From Glossina fuscipes (lineage: Eukaryota > Arthropoda > Insecta > Diptera > Glossinidae): a stretch of DNA of 64,000 bases. The DNA is taken from positions 565,640 to 629,639 of the forward strand of contig NW_023998566.1 of the NCBI RefSeq assembly GCF_014805625.2. The letters run 5' to 3'. The number at the start of each line of letters is the position of its first letter. Position 1 is the stretch's first letter. The translations under genes were made by a program, and so were the position numbers. Positions 36,886-49,485 of this stretch are shown here, one piece after another. Below the pieces are notes generated by a model. It was not told the origin of the DNA, did not search any database, and saw only the letters and a program-made list of their open reading frames with translations.

Positions 36886-39789
36886 TAGACATAGGATTGA
36901 CTGTTTATTCCGTGTGTGTATGTATGTTTATTGCCATCAGTATACATTAACATGCGACAGTGCTTTACAAAACGCGATCGATACAAATACCTTCAGAAAG
37001 TGAAGGGAGCTATCGACAATTAAGATTTCCTGTATATTTTTGTCGCCACTGTCAGACCAGCCGACGAAAGTCAATAACTATTAGATATTGAGGCTAGAAA
37101 AAATTGCGCAAAAATATACTATTAGTCTAATATTATAATCTGGGTTTATCTTATTAATAGCATTTTGCTAATTGGTCATTTTTAAATTAAAAAAAAGTTA
37201 GCATCGTGATTTATCGAACATACCGTTGTCGTCGGCACATCTTCGGCAACTTTCTTTTTACCAATATTTGGGGGGAAAAAAGAGCTTGGATGCTTTCTGC
37301 AAGGGTGCATGATCATCGAGTTGGTAGCCCTAAGAAGCATATTAATCATTATGTTGATTGTTTTCTTTTTGCGGAATAGTATTTGATGGGTCACGATACA
37401 GGAAGCATTGGCAATGTAGCAGTATCTTTCTCAATCGAGTCATCCACTAACGGTACCGTAGATGTGGTGTTTGTGTTTATATTAGATTTTGTTAAGCATT
37501 AATATTTATGTAGCTTTTAGGTTACTGCTTGTTTGTTTGCATAAATGGTTAAGCAAATATAAATATCACTGAAACTGGTTTTATGCGTCAAAGAAAGGGA
37601 AAGGGAAGTTGAAACACAAATTATAGCTTAATAACAGTTAAACTTGTTTTTTTATTGAACAATTCTAAAAAAAAAAAGGAAAAAAAGGAATGATCACAAA
37701 CTAAGCAGTCTGCAGGTATCGCTGAGACGGGGTTTGCGTGGGCTTGTGTGTGAGTAAGGGCAAGAGACAGGGAATTCAGATTAAAGGACAAAGAATGCAC
37801 CAAAGGACCAAGGGTGGTGAAGAAAATTGCAAAAAAATGAAATAAAAAAGCATTAGCATTTATTTTAAATAGCTGGTTCCCCAAAAATGTTTGATTTACT
37901 TCTTGTAGTTATATTGTACTTTATATTGTACTTTAGGTACCATATTGTCTTCAAATAAAATCAGTTATATGGCGGGGGCTTAGAATATATTACGTCATAC
38001 CGAAAAATTATAAAGTGAATTTTTACCGATATAAATGGTGAGAAAGAAAAAGCACGCAGTTAAGTGGCTGCTAATCAACAAGCGCACACAGAGGCGCACA
38101 CAAACATTTTTCCCATAGCATATATTCTACTAGCCTATAGAATGTTTTGAATAAAATTGTACGCAATTCATATTTAGAAAAATGGCGACAACTCAATAAC
38201 ATGCATATAACTTCTTAAGCAAGTGCAAGAGCAAATGCGTTCCTATTGCAAACATATACCCCTAGTGTGTAATTTTAAACGTACATGTTGAATAAAGACA
38301 AAAACGTTATAAAACCGAACATTTCATTAGCAACATTATTGCAACCTTTTCGCCTTTAGTGTTTTGGGTATATGGAGAGAGCCGGTTTTTGGCAAATTTC
38401 GAGGTAATGGACCGGGACCAGGGTAACGAAATTAGAGTGTTCTGCTAGGTTTTAGCTTTCCTTAAGACATATTAAAATCTGCGCACGGCTTAATTCGTAA
38501 AAATTTCTTATACACACTTTATGTACGGCAACTTTTCGCCAACGCTATACATGCACTATATGGTAAATACAAGAAAAAATTTTTTTTTTTATTTTATTTA
38601 TGCTTGTCTTTTTAGTTTTGTTTAGTTTTTTGAATAATTTTGTAGGGTTCAATTATTAATTATCTTAGCGGAGGCACGAACCAAGTGTGAAGATTTGCTA
38701 AAAGCAAAGACCAAAATGTGGGCTAGGTACATTGGGCCAACTTCAAATCAGCAATTTTTACGCAATTCATGCCAGTTGATGATTTTTCTGTGCGCGCTTG
38801 CGTATGATAAATAATTGTTTTTGCATCGTAATACATCTGTTAATTCGCAATTAAACTTTTTAGAAAATTAACTTATCCTTAGATAATGTTTGTAGCAGAG
38901 GCACATTAACCAATGCTAACTACTAAGGAACTGATAAGTGATATCCAGCCACTCGAAGCATAATATCATGGGCGAATCAATATGAAAAAATTAACAGCCA
39001 AACTTTGATGAATTGTTTATAATAACAAAATTAGTGCTTACATACTACAATAATAAGAAAATAATGCACAATAAGCAAATATAAAATTTTGTAACATTAA
39101 TGCTTTTAACCGATCAAGTAAATGCAACGAATAAAATTGCGAGAATACAAAAAAAAGAAAATCATCTGCTTGACCAGTAAAAAACGTGCTTAATGAGCAA
39201 TACGTATTCTATTACGCTGAACAGAAAAACTTTTGTAAAATATATTTAAATATAGGTTAAGCGAATTTTAACAACACACATCGCTCTTGGAGAGTCTGAG
39301 TTTTGATTCGATATTGGATGGTAGTGGATTTGAGTTTGCATACAAACTCCTTGTTAATATATGAAGAGCTAGGAATCGCTATAAGTATTCTCAGTAGCTT
39401 AAAGTAGTCTGCGAACTTATCAACACCCAACGTGTTTGACAGGAACTGTTTGGAAAACATTTTCTTGATTGTGTTTGATTTCGTCATTGGGAAATATGTA
39501 TTGTCTTTTTAACCCGCGGCAGCTCTCGGAGTCGTTTGATAAGAGATTGCATGTTACAGTCCAGCGCTAGACGAGATTATAACTCCGTGAAAGAAAGTTG
39601 TTATTCCAATTTTATTGTTATAACCAGAAGCAAACTTTTAAAAACCCTAGGAACTTTTTTAAATTCATAAATTGTAAACCAAAGGCAGAAGGATTTACTT
39701 CCGCTATGAGCTTTAGAAATTTCGAATCATCCGATGCGTCTGTAATAATTGGCCTTTTTGCCGATGATTAGTGCGAAGTTTAATAATAA
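36886..39789. other. intronic, no gene recognised
   Basis: AT-rich with A runs near 37666-37690 and T runs near 38578-38592. The ATATTGTACTTT word is duplicated at 37910-37935. No coding or RNA gene was supported. Confidence 0.45.
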
Positions 39790-41200
39790 TAATTATTAGT
39801 ATGGAATGAGTTCGTCTGGTATCTTTCCGCCTATGTCCTTTTCGGAAGAAAAAATTTTTATAACATTATCAACACTGAAACTTTGTAACTACCCTGGTCC
39901 CGAGGGCCTTACGTCGCCTATTCTCCAACGTTGTGCTAATTTTTTGTGTTTTCCCCTTAAAAACAATTTTAATTTTTGTTTGAAAAAAGATTACTATCTA
40001 ATTGGAAGATTAGTTCTATTTTACCTCTTTACAATAGTGGTTCTCGCAAACTTATTGAGAATTATAGGGGAATTTCCAAACTTAATGCCAACTATTGCCA
40101 AACTATTTGAATCTCCGTGTAGCAAAACCGCTTATTCTGGTTTTAGGGTCGATTATATCGTACTGTCAGCACGGTTTTTTAAAAGATCAAACGCTACTAA
40201 TCTTTTAGAGCCTTTACAGAGCAACCCAATTTACAAAGCATTTTTCGATCAAAAACAAACATGTTACTTTCACGGACTTCTCCAAAGCGTTCGACAGAGT
40301 TGATCATAAGATAGTCAGTCTATAAATTACATCGCCTTGGTTTTTCGAAAACTATGGTTGCCTGGTTCAGTAGCTATCTTTCTGGGCGTGTCCAACGGGT
40401 GTTGGTAGATTTCTGTCAACCCAGACTAATTGGTGTCACTTTCGATTTTTCTTGGGGCAGTCTTGGCCCGCTTTTATTTTTTTAATGTGTGAACGATTTT
40501 CCTGAGTGTTTGCACATGATGTTAAACTATCCCCTTCCTTTGACTCAATACATGGTATTAAAGCTCTTCAGTCTGATCTTGAGAATCAATGGTATGGTGC
40601 GGAGTTCAAAAAGATGTACGTAGATGACTTTTACATGGTTTAATACGATGCCCTCTTGTTATTATAAGATTACATATAAATGATTGTAATTACAATCTAC
40701 AAATTTGATAGTCATACAGAAGTTTCAATTAATAAAGCCAGATCCCTTTTAAGGTTTGTAAAACGATGGTCTAAAAAACCCAAAAATATCCCTCGGTACC
40801 TTGGCTTCCTAGCTATAGATTTCATGCTGATCTCTTAGAGTCTGTTCAACGGGACTTCTTGCTGTTTGCTTTGCGAAATTTGCGATGGGATCCTGCTCTA
40901 CCTATCCACCGTATAACAATAAATTAAAGCTAATTGACTCGCCTACCCTTGAAAAGAGGCATGAAATGTTGGGTGCAGCCTTCCTCTTTAAGCTAATGCA
41001 AGGGGATGGTTATTCGCCCGCCGTATTACAATTTATTGATTATTACATCCACATTAGGGTCCCAATAAAAATATTTACCAAGACGTAATCAAACAAGACA
41101 TGCTGAACAAATGTTTATATTCCTCCGACATAATATAAAAGTTTAAACCAATTCAAGGGGGACTAAAAGGACAATGGATATCCAGAGTACGCTCTTGAAA
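39790..41200 (+). pseudogene. Jockey-clade non-LTR element relic (reverse transcriptase)
   Basis: Plus-strand pieces follow a Jockey-type RT in order but across frames: FSEEKIFITLSTLKLCNYPG and PEGLTSPILQRCANFL; then KLFE and NATNLLEPLQ; TDFSKAFDRVDH-like (about 40270-40310, motif A); WFSSYLSGRVQRVLV; a degraded GVPQGS.LGPLLF; no intact YADD. Near 40830-41080 ESVQRDFLLFALRNLRWDP continues as YNNKLKLIDSPTLEKRHEML, the region after the RT core. Endonuclease and ORF1 are missing. It lies antisense to the host gene. Confidence 0.8.
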
Positions 41201-41219
41201 AAATTGATCTACTTAGCTC

Positions 41220-41560
41220 CCAAGAATACATAAAGAATAACAAATATGAGGATACAGAATTTGAAGAATATATTAAAACCAAGAATATAGAATATGAAAA
41301 ATATATAAATACGAAATATTAAAATGAAGAATATTGTAATAAAGAATATAGAAAATGAAGAATACAAGTATGAGAAGAAAATATGAATTAAATATATTAA
41401 GATGAAGAATATTAAAAGCATAAACATTAAATGTGAATGCAATTCAATGAAGAACAGAGCAATATAAGCTATGGATGTTATATGGGAGGATGTATATACA
41501 TATAGAAAAACGTAAATATTAAAATGACCAATAAGAATACAAGGATAAGAGAATGGAAAC
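41220..41560. repeat. degenerate GAATAT-rich repeat
   Basis: AAGAATAT/GAATATA words recur irregularly, many preceded by TGA or AAA. This produces a 142-codon hydrophobic frame on the minus strand that is a composition artefact. Confidence 0.7.
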
Positions 41561-42197
41561 ACAGCCAAATCCGAACAAAAAGAAATTAACATCTTATGAA
41601 CATTTACCAAAAAGAAAAAAGAGACACTACTAGACATATACTTCGCGAATACTTTCTTTCCTTTTATAAAGGAGGCAACTCATTACTATTGAACATTTCA
41701 TTGTAGTATTACTTGCTACGATCTATGAAAAAGTCCAAAATAATATTAAAGCTCACGATTGAAGTATTAAGCTAAGCGCGGGCGTACTAAAAAAAAAACA
41801 ATTTTTAAAAAATTTATAAAAAATGCGCGTAACATGACCAAACCATAAGGAGACTGATCACTTCCGCATATAGAAATGTATATTTCTAAAAGATATTAAT
41901 AGACAATTAGAAGAAATCAAATTTGAAACTCGATCTAAAAAAAAAATGGTGGACTAACTATTTTCAAAAGTGGGGACAATGCCGAGGTATTTTTCTGGAG
42001 AAGATGCTTTTCATGTTTAGAAAATTAATATATAAAGAATATGTGTATACTACCCAACGACGATGAGCTATCCAAATAAATTGACATAAAGAATATTTAA
42101 AGAGGACCATTACCAGATAAATAACAACAGTATAAAATCGGAATCTATCAAAAACTCAAAATAATCAGTAACGACATAATCGAAAACCAAGCTTTTT
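41561..42197. other. no gene recognised
   Basis: AT-rich spacer between the GAATAT repeat and I-clade copy C. A long A run occurs near 41790-41800. Confidence 0.45.
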
Positions 42198-42312
42198 AAT
42201 TAGTCGTTCCAAGTGCAGTACTTCTAGCCAAGGAACTGTTAAGGCAGCAACAGAGAATTTGCTTTATACTGAGAATTTGTCCACAGACTGTGGAGGAAGA
42301 CTTCTTGAAGGT

Positions 42313-42858
42313 TCATTGTTGAGGTGCAATTGTATTGCCAAACTGAATTCTCGAAAATATTTGGATCTTGATTTTCTCAACACTTGTTCGATATAAAGGT
42401 GGAGTTAGTTGAGGGTTAATAGAAGAGTAGTGCTGATGATGGTATTGTAGATTTCTTTTTGTAATTTTCTTTTTAACTTTTTTTCCAATGTATCTTTGAG
42501 CATCCAAAATGTCCATGACATCATTCTTAATTGGAGGTGCAGAAGCAGCATATTTCGCCGCTCGATCAGCCTGCGCATTTTCCAATAAACCGATATGACT
42601 TGGTACCCAAAACATTTTAATGTTTTCGCTGGGTGTTGTAATGATATTCCTTAATTTATTGATGGTGCTCCATCTCGAAGTCGAAGGATTCCGTATAGCT
42701 TTTAATACAGACAAACTGTCAGTAACAATGATGGTTTTGAGTTTGTCTTTATGGGAAAGGTTCGCATTGTGAAAGATAGCTCTGGGTTTGGTTTTGAAAG
42801 TTGAAGCACTTTCTTCATATGTATGATTGAGACGAATCTGTCCTGAAGCGTCTACCAC
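42313..42858 (-). pseudogene. RNase H domain remnant (copy C)
   Basis: Open for 181 codons. It keeps IVTDSLSVLKAIRNPST, FWVPSHIGLLENAQADRAAK and the downstream YHHQHYSSINPQLTPPL. The catalytic Glu is lost: FKTKPRA stands where copy A has FSTEARA. The first Asp (YTDGS) lies just upstream at about 42890, outside this frame's called start. Confidence 0.88.
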
Positions 42859-44347
42859 GGCACAAGCAGGTGGCAGACCGGAAGATTTTGAACCGTCTGT
42901 GTATAAAAGATTCCAACCATTACTGTCCAGTACTTAGGTTTTTTATGGCTTAGTGATAGATCGGTTAAAGGATGTTCATGTTAGATTTGCAACTATTGCC
43001 GTATATTATCAAAGCATAGTCAATCTTTCGTAAACCAACATTTTGGTAAAATAACGACAAAGATTTTACTTTCATTTACTTTCATTGAAAGCGATCTGAA
43101 AAAGCGTGATGGAAAGAAGAGATCCTTTTGGAATGCCATTCATCAGCGGAAAAGAAGCAGAGACTTGATTGTTAATTTTAACTTTAAACGGCCGATACGA
43201 CATGAATGATTTGATCTAGTTGAAGTATTTGAGTCCAAGATTCCATGATTTCAAGAGTATTAAAATAACATGAAGACCAACATTGTCAACTGCTTTTTCG
43301 AACTCAATTGAGAGAGTTGTTACATGATTTCGTTTGGAAATTGCTTTGCTTGGAAAATAGTCAATATGTAACAGAGCGTCGATGCACTCTCTACCCCGCT
43401 TGAAACTAACTTGTTGCTTTATAATGAGGTTCTTGGACTCAAGAAACCAGCATAATCTAGATACTATAATCTTTTCTAATACTTTTGAGAGGAGGAGAAT
43501 AAATTATAGAGTTTCTGCTGAGAAAACGATTGAAAAGGTGGGATATAGAGCGAAAGCATTGTAAATTTTATGTTTAAGATTATTTGTATCGCTATAGCTT
43601 AAATTAATGCGTTTGTGAGGTATATTTGATTTTATAAGAACTCCAACTTCCTGTATGCGGTGTCAAGGAAAGGGAGCATATGACTTGGCTGGAATAGGAT
43701 TAAAAGACCTTCTGCAATGGATATCTTGAAGGTCAAATTAAAATCACCCATGAGTGTAGGGAGTTCATCAAAGTTATTAATAAGTTCCCCAATGTTCCAT
43801 TGTAAAATTTTATAAACTTTATTTAATTGTAGTGATACGGAAACGGAATGGTAGGAGGGTTAAATTGATTTGTCGGCGCCTCCGTCGTAAAGGGCGCTAT
43901 AGGAATTTGCGTGAATAATTTGTTCTTACCAGCAGAATAATCTGTACTTAGGTGGTTGCACGCATTTGAAGTGCAACAAGTGGGCGCACGTGGATAATTT
44001 GAAATTGAAGGCTGATTAAGGGATGAAAGATTGGATTCATTACAAATTTTAGTTTGTTGAGTAGCGTTGAGAGCTGGTGATTCTGCGGAATTTAGTTTAT
44101 TAGACTTTAGGATAAGCGTTGTTGTTTTAATTTTTTCAATATATGCTGTTGTTTTGATTTTCTCAATATTTTCTTTGGCGGGTGGTGGAACTGGTTTCGC
44201 AGCATGGTTTTTGGTTGATGGTAGAGCAGGTTTTTTATTGGAAGAAGTTAGAGTTAAAGGCTTATTAGGCTAGATTGCCAAGGCGACAGCAGCGTAAGTA
44301 TTACTTTTATTAATTTTCTGAGTTTCAATTAGATTTATTTCACGGTA

Positions 44348-44575
44348 CTAGCATTGCGCTTCGCCCATGCTACAGTAATTATCTCTTTTGATTTTTAAAA
44401 TTTCACGCATTTTTATAGAACGTTGGCGTTGATTGTTTAATGCCGACTGGTGATCATTACAGAAACTACGCTTACAGCTTTCAGCATGTGGACGAAGACC
44501 ACAGCTAGCACAAGATGGCGCACTGTTGCGCCTTTTTGCCGTATGATCCAGGCTTTGGCAGTTTTGGTATCTCAT
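44348..44575 (-). pseudogene. ORF1 zinc-knuckle remnant (copy C)
   Basis: The frame reads RYQNCQSLDHTAKRR, then CASCGLRPHAESCKRSFC and MREILKIKRDNYCSMGEA, aligned with residues of about 170-250 of copy B ORF1. The first knuckle has lost its first and last Cys, and the third is damaged, so RNA binding would be impaired. Confidence 0.88.
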
Positions 44576-44615
44576 GGGATTTGGAATGTAGAGTTACACT
44601 TTACATTTATACCAA

Positions 44616-45365
44616 GTTACATCATCAAAATAAGACAATTCTAAAAAATATTCATTTTTATAAAACTACAAAAATCGTATACATTTATAACTACAACGTT
44701 ATATACATATGGCTTATATTACATATAACGCTAGTATTACGCCATCAACATTTAGGAGAACAAGTTTTTTTTTTTTGGGGATAAACCTATAATGTACATA
44801 TTTTTAAACCTACTTACCAGCATAATTTCACAAGTTACATTATTTAGATCACTATAAAGAAGAGCACGAATTGCAATTGCAAAATAGCAGTCGCTAATTA
44901 TGCTGATTTACATTTTTTCTTCCGCCTTCGTTCTTTTTTTTACCTTTATGCAGTAAAATGCGTAACACTGGTGTTTTTCAATGGTTTTATTTTATTGTTA
45001 TTATTTTAGTTATAAGAATTATATGTAAGCCGCAACTAAAAGTAAAGGTTAAGACATTAATGCAACTATTGTATATACATGAACAGTGTATTCTTTCTTT
45101 CAAAAAGTTCTTTTTATTCTGCTGGGATACCTGCAATCGACGCTGCAATTCCCTAGCCCTTGCCTCTGATGAGTCAGTCAGTCATGAGCAAAATAATAAA
45201 AGCAATAAGTTTAAAAAATTTTAAACTTTTACACACACTACAGAGATTTCGTGGCTTGCAATGTTATCATTTGTTCAGGACATCGGCACCTTTACCGAAT
45301 ACTGAATTCAGAATTTCGTGAAGGGGATTACATAGTCCAAGCAAGGTCCCGCCATAATAAGCGCG
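44616..45365. other. no gene recognised
   Basis: AT-rich, with a T run at about 44768-44777. The 88-codon plus frame at 44958-45224 has no recognisable motif. Confidence 0.45.
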
Positions 45366-45859
45366 CTAATTACAACAAGCTTCCGCGAAGTAATACCTAA
45401 CGGTGGACCCGCCAATGAGAGTGATAGACAGAGTATGAGGGGTAATTTTGGAAAATAGGTGCCATGGATGGCGTATCGTGCATGCTATTGGGACGGAGCA
45501 ACGGTATCTTTCAAAGACCCCCAGCTCAAATAGCCGACAAAAAACTAGGAGGTTCACATAAACGTTACCATACCCGCCGCAGATATAACAACTAACAATG
45601 TTTATTCTTCTTTCACTTGTTTGCGTGTTTACATTGTTTTTCTTCGTTTCTGTTCCAAACGCGTCATTCGATGTTGTGTGCGTTTTCTCTTGTACGCCGC
45701 ACCACTTCCTTCTCATTGTTAGTTCCGTCCGTGTTGCACATATTTGCATTTGTAAAAGTTGACGTCAGCACTTTTTGACATTTGACTGTTAAAACTACTT
45801 CGCGCATCATATAACGAAATTCATTAATTTAACCTTTCCAACCTGCATCGATACTTACC
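45366..45859 (-). other. unassigned 127-codon frame with upstream exon-like donor
   Basis: The minus strand has an open frame 45749-45366 (MQICATRTELTMRRKW..., with CYICGGYG near its middle) in DNA less AT-rich than its surroundings. About 110 bases upstream GGCGCG|GTAAGTAT ends at 45859, a strong donor, next to TATCGATC and ATCGATA-like words that resemble insect promoter elements. The donor and the frame cannot both be used simply: if the donor is real, the frame lies in an intron. I recognise no family. Confidence 0.3.
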
Positions 45860-46499
45860 GCGCCGTCTGCAACCTATCGATCAGTTCAACTATGTAAGAA
45901 TTCTTTTAATTTGTTTATGTTATAAGCCTTAAGCTTCGCTTTTTTGTCCGTTTAGTAAGGTTACCCATTCTTCTTCTTGTGTTATTCTTATGAATTCCAC
46001 TACTTCCGTCAACTGATCGATTTTCTGTAAAGTATGATTTATGCATTTTTTATTATGAGGGAGCCCAAGCATATTACTTTTAAGAGAGCGTTTGGGGTCC
46101 AAAAAGCAGTTATTTGGCGCAGAATGCGTTTTGTTTAAATTTCGTATGGATATCTAGTCATAAATATATATAGTAGTATATTAAGCCATTAGTTAGCTGT
46201 TTGCGTAATTCCCAAAGCCTCCAAATTTTCCTTAGCCGTAACACATGCAAGATCGCTTATTGAAATGAGTCTCTCTATGTATTACCTCTGTTTTAAACAT
46301 GCTCCATTAATAACACCGGAATAACCGGAAGGGACTAAGATAGATCACTTTACTAAACGATTTATAATCACTTTTTGAGTCGATTTGAGCTTTGCAGTGT
46401 CCCTGTCCACAGGACAGGAGTTAATGTCGGTCCCTTTTTACATGTGTTCATTGCAAAAAGAGCAATAAATCATAAAATAACGGAGTACCAGCAGTATAT
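45860..46499. other. no gene recognised
   Basis: No supported feature. The ATTTTTTATTATGAGG and GTGTCCCTGTCCAC stretches were inspected without a match. Confidence 0.4.
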
Positions 46500-48030
46500 T
46501 AATCTGTTTATAATTCTTGGTGTTGATATTGACAGTATCAAACGCTGAGATTATGTCTTGAAAGGAGCCAATGAGAATCTAGTTCTTAGCAAAAGCTGAA
46601 TTTATTGCAGACCCCCAAGGGACGATGTTGTCTTGGGTATATCTGTAACGTCTAAAACCAAGTTGAAAAGCCGGGAATGGATTATAATAAAGAGTAAGAG
46701 TAATCTTTTTTTAATATTCAACATTTTGAAGTGATTGTTACGAATACCATCTAAACCCGGAGCTGAGCCTTTTAAAAGTTTAATGGCTTTATCGAGCTCA
46801 GAGAGACAGAAGGGATTACAGGACCAGAAGTTCCAGCAAGCTTGTCACGTATCTTGTTAAAGAGTCGTGAGGGAACAGAACAACGGGAGGAAGTGATACC
46901 GCTGAAAATTTCGACAGTGCGCCAAAGATCTGTGGTTCATATGTCACTATTGACATTTTCACAAAATTGTTTCCAAGCTTTACGTTTTTCCAGTCTGAGA
47001 GTATAACTACATTCTTTCCTAATATCGGCCAAAATTTGAAATTTATTCTAGAAGGAGATCATTTGCATTTGCTTACAGTGTGCCTAAGTTTTGCGGTGAC
47101 TCGATTGCATGCGGTGTTCCACTAAGGATAAGGGCTGTAAGATTTTTTACAAGACTTTCGGTTCAGATCATCAGTGAAAGATTTTGGGAATTTATCAAAG
47201 AAACAACTCGAAGAGTTATTGGTTTGAATAAAATTTGACATGTTACGGATAGTATTGTTAAAAAAATATGGTTTAAAAAACTTTGGAACATGAGTATGTG
47301 AGTGGCAGCAGGTAAAAGGATGCAAATGAAGACCAATTTCGACTAAACAGTGAGAACTACGTAAGGTGTCGTTAAGTGTGTTCACGTACTGGGAGAACTT
47401 AGAAAGGTGTACAGATCGAAAGATCTATGCAAGAAGAAACGGAACAAAAATGGGTAGGATCACCATTATATAGTAGGACTAAATTACTGCTTCCAGGGTT
47501 TGGTCATTCGGTCGTTTGTTGAGAAATTGGGCAACTTAAGGAAGTTGTCCAATTGGAAGATAAGTTCTGCGTCTTTGCAGAAGTCGGGTAGTGAACCGAA
47601 TTTAAGCAGATTTTTGGGACATCCGGTTGAGTGGATTTCAACTTCGGTGAAATCGGAGGCGATAGAAGCGACCGCTCGAATTTCACAGAGTTCGGACGGT
47701 GTATACACGTTATAGATCTTGTGAAATGAAGTATTGGCGGCTGTAGAATTTGCTATAGCCCCATCGCATTTTTTTTGTTGGAGACGAAAAAAAGCATTTT
47801 TTCTGGATTGGATAAGTACACCGTACTCACTTCTGATTTAGGCGTAAGCTCTGACCCTCGAGGATTTTAATGTTCCCACTTTCGAGGGACACGGTGCGGC
47901 CTTGTTGCCAAACCTTAAGCCACAGATTAAGTTTTGTAGATTTAGATATGATAAACAGCCAAGTTATGAAATGGAACGGATTCGGAGCGTGTATCGATGT
48001 TTTTTGAGTGAGATAAATAGGATGTTTCAC
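46500..48030 (-). pseudogene. decayed non-LTR retrotransposon (endonuclease plus reverse transcriptase)
   Basis: On the minus strand from 48030 downward, an endonuclease-like region contains VSLESGNIKIL and, near 47450-47400, GDPTHFCSVSSC with IDLSIC, fitting the G.PTH.....S.IDL block. From about 47020 there is an RT N-terminal linker (LRLEKRKAWKQFCENVNSD), then SAPGLDGI-like sequence at about 46760, QLGFRRYRYTQDNI at about 46650 and DIISAFDTVNI (motif A) at about 46545. Many stops and frame changes occur. The clade is uncertain; it is not the same family as the I-clade copies. Confidence 0.72.
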
Positions 48031-48651
48031 TTTCTCAGATGTTTTAGTTGCCGTCTTTTTTCATTTTTGTATTAGCTACGTTGCACAAACATTTTCTTGT
48101 TTTGTTTTTGCTTTCCCTTTTGATATGATTTTGAATTCTGAGTTCTGAGTAATATTTAAAATAATCGCCAATCAGTTAATCAGAATTCTTCTTTTTATTC
48201 CGAGAAAGAAATTAATTCTTGTGGAAATTTAATATTTTTTAATTATGTATTTTTCCACAGAGAATAAATTCTATCACAAGTGTTGCTCCCAAAAATCCAT
48301 CGAAAACACCAAACAATCTATGAACTGTTGTTTTTGAGAGAGAAGGGTTTCCATAAGATTTTTCAAGCAAAAGGCAACGTTTACAATATTTCGATCTTCC
48401 TATTGTTTCGAAAATAAAAAAAGAAGCGTTACTAAATGGAAGAAGTAAATTTCGGCGAAATATTATTTTATTGAATACTTTCAGATTAGAATTTTTGGGC
48501 TAAACCCTCCAAAAAGAGCGACCTTGCTAAATAAGATTATCCTGGGAAGTTGCAAGCTATACAGTCCCAAATCCAGTTTATCAAGTTCAAGTAAAAAATC
48601 CTGGCGCGTTCTGAAGCTGCCGGCCGACGAAGAAGATGAATGAAAATGCGG
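48031..48651. other. no gene recognised
   Basis: Intronic AT-rich DNA. ATTCTGAGTTCTGAGT near 48135 is a small direct repeat. Confidence 0.4.
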
Positions 48652-48843
48652 AATATGCTTGTAAAAATGTATATAAACAGAATATTTCCGGAAGCCACAG
48701 TCAGTCGGGAAAGAACATTTAAGTCGAAAAGAAAATTGTCAAGCTAAGTAAATTGTAAATAATTCTAACCTTAAAGAAATTGATTGTAAATATAATCCAC
48801 GATTTTGTGATACTAACCATACCAAGAAGGGAACTTCGTAACA
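48652..48843 (-). repeat. LTR-like fragment, copy 2
   Basis: On the minus strand it starts TGTTACGAAGTTCCC at 48843 and ends at the same TATATACATTTTTACAAGC and ATATT block as 36331-36549. The two share the start, the middle (GTAAATTA/ATTGTAAAT words) and the end, with indels. An internal region was not recognised on either side. Confidence 0.6.
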
Positions 48844-49485
48844 ATACAGTTAGTGTAGCCATATAAAGGCGGTCGTTGAACGAGTGTGAGGCGATTCGAA
48901 AGAAGTCAATCCTTCTATAAAAAAATAAAATAATTGGTATGATTCGGATGTCATTTATAGAGTCGGCTATAGAATTATATATTCTTTCAACCTTTTCCCC
49001 GCCATTTTCGTGAAACAGCCCCTGTTCCACATTCCATTTGACAGATGGAATAAAAGTAGCTGTTCGTATAAAAATAGCATTCGGGGAACAAAGATAGAAC
49101 CCATATTTGAAGACGAAGTCATGCGGAGATGGCAGACTAATGGTAGAAGTTATTTGCGAATATTTGGTGTAGGAGATCTATAGTTGTACTTTTGAAGTTA
49201 TTGTTGCCAAAAGAACAACGACTAATCGATTTCTTTTTGCATTAAGGACGTTTTTTGCTAAGATGAAATCAAAAAAGTCAATAATTGTACCAAGGAGAGC
49301 AACAGACACAACAAGAACAAAGATTAAGAGAGACCAAAGTGTGTCTGTTTATTGCAAGGGAAATTTAGTTTTGTCATTCATTTTTTGGTGAAGAACAGTA
49401 GTATTAACTTGAACTATCAGAATAGTGCGGGCACATATGCATATTTATATTTAGGATATTTAATATCTATTATATATTTAATATA
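48844..49485. other. no gene recognised
   Basis: AT-rich. The 103-codon minus frame at 48719-49030 overlaps the LTR-like fragment and has no family motif. Confidence 0.4.

Larger units (their letters stand above)
42198..44615 (-). mobile_element. I-clade non-LTR retrotransposon copy C, old and internally deleted
   Basis: Read on the minus strand, this follows copy B from just before the ORF1 zinc knuckles (about 44615), through the ORF1 tail, endonuclease pieces (about 43850-43500), reverse transcriptase pieces (about 43500-43120) and RNase H (about 42950-42310), to the region just before the stop codon. The TAA tail and 3' UTR are missing, large internal segments are deleted, and there are many stops. 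It is the most diverged copy in the window and lies in the same orientation as the host gene. Confidence 0.9.

Noticed and set aside
37182..37394. HAPLQKAS-like reading that recalls the HAPC exon of the host gene
   Set aside because: It lacks the Cys and the flanking family residues, has no matching splice sites, and the real HAPC exon is at 25836-25992.
41209..41637. 142-codon minus-strand frame, very hydrophobic
   Set aside because: It is produced by the degenerate GAATAT repeat, is nearly all Ile/Phe/Leu/Tyr, and has no recognisable membrane-protein family pattern.
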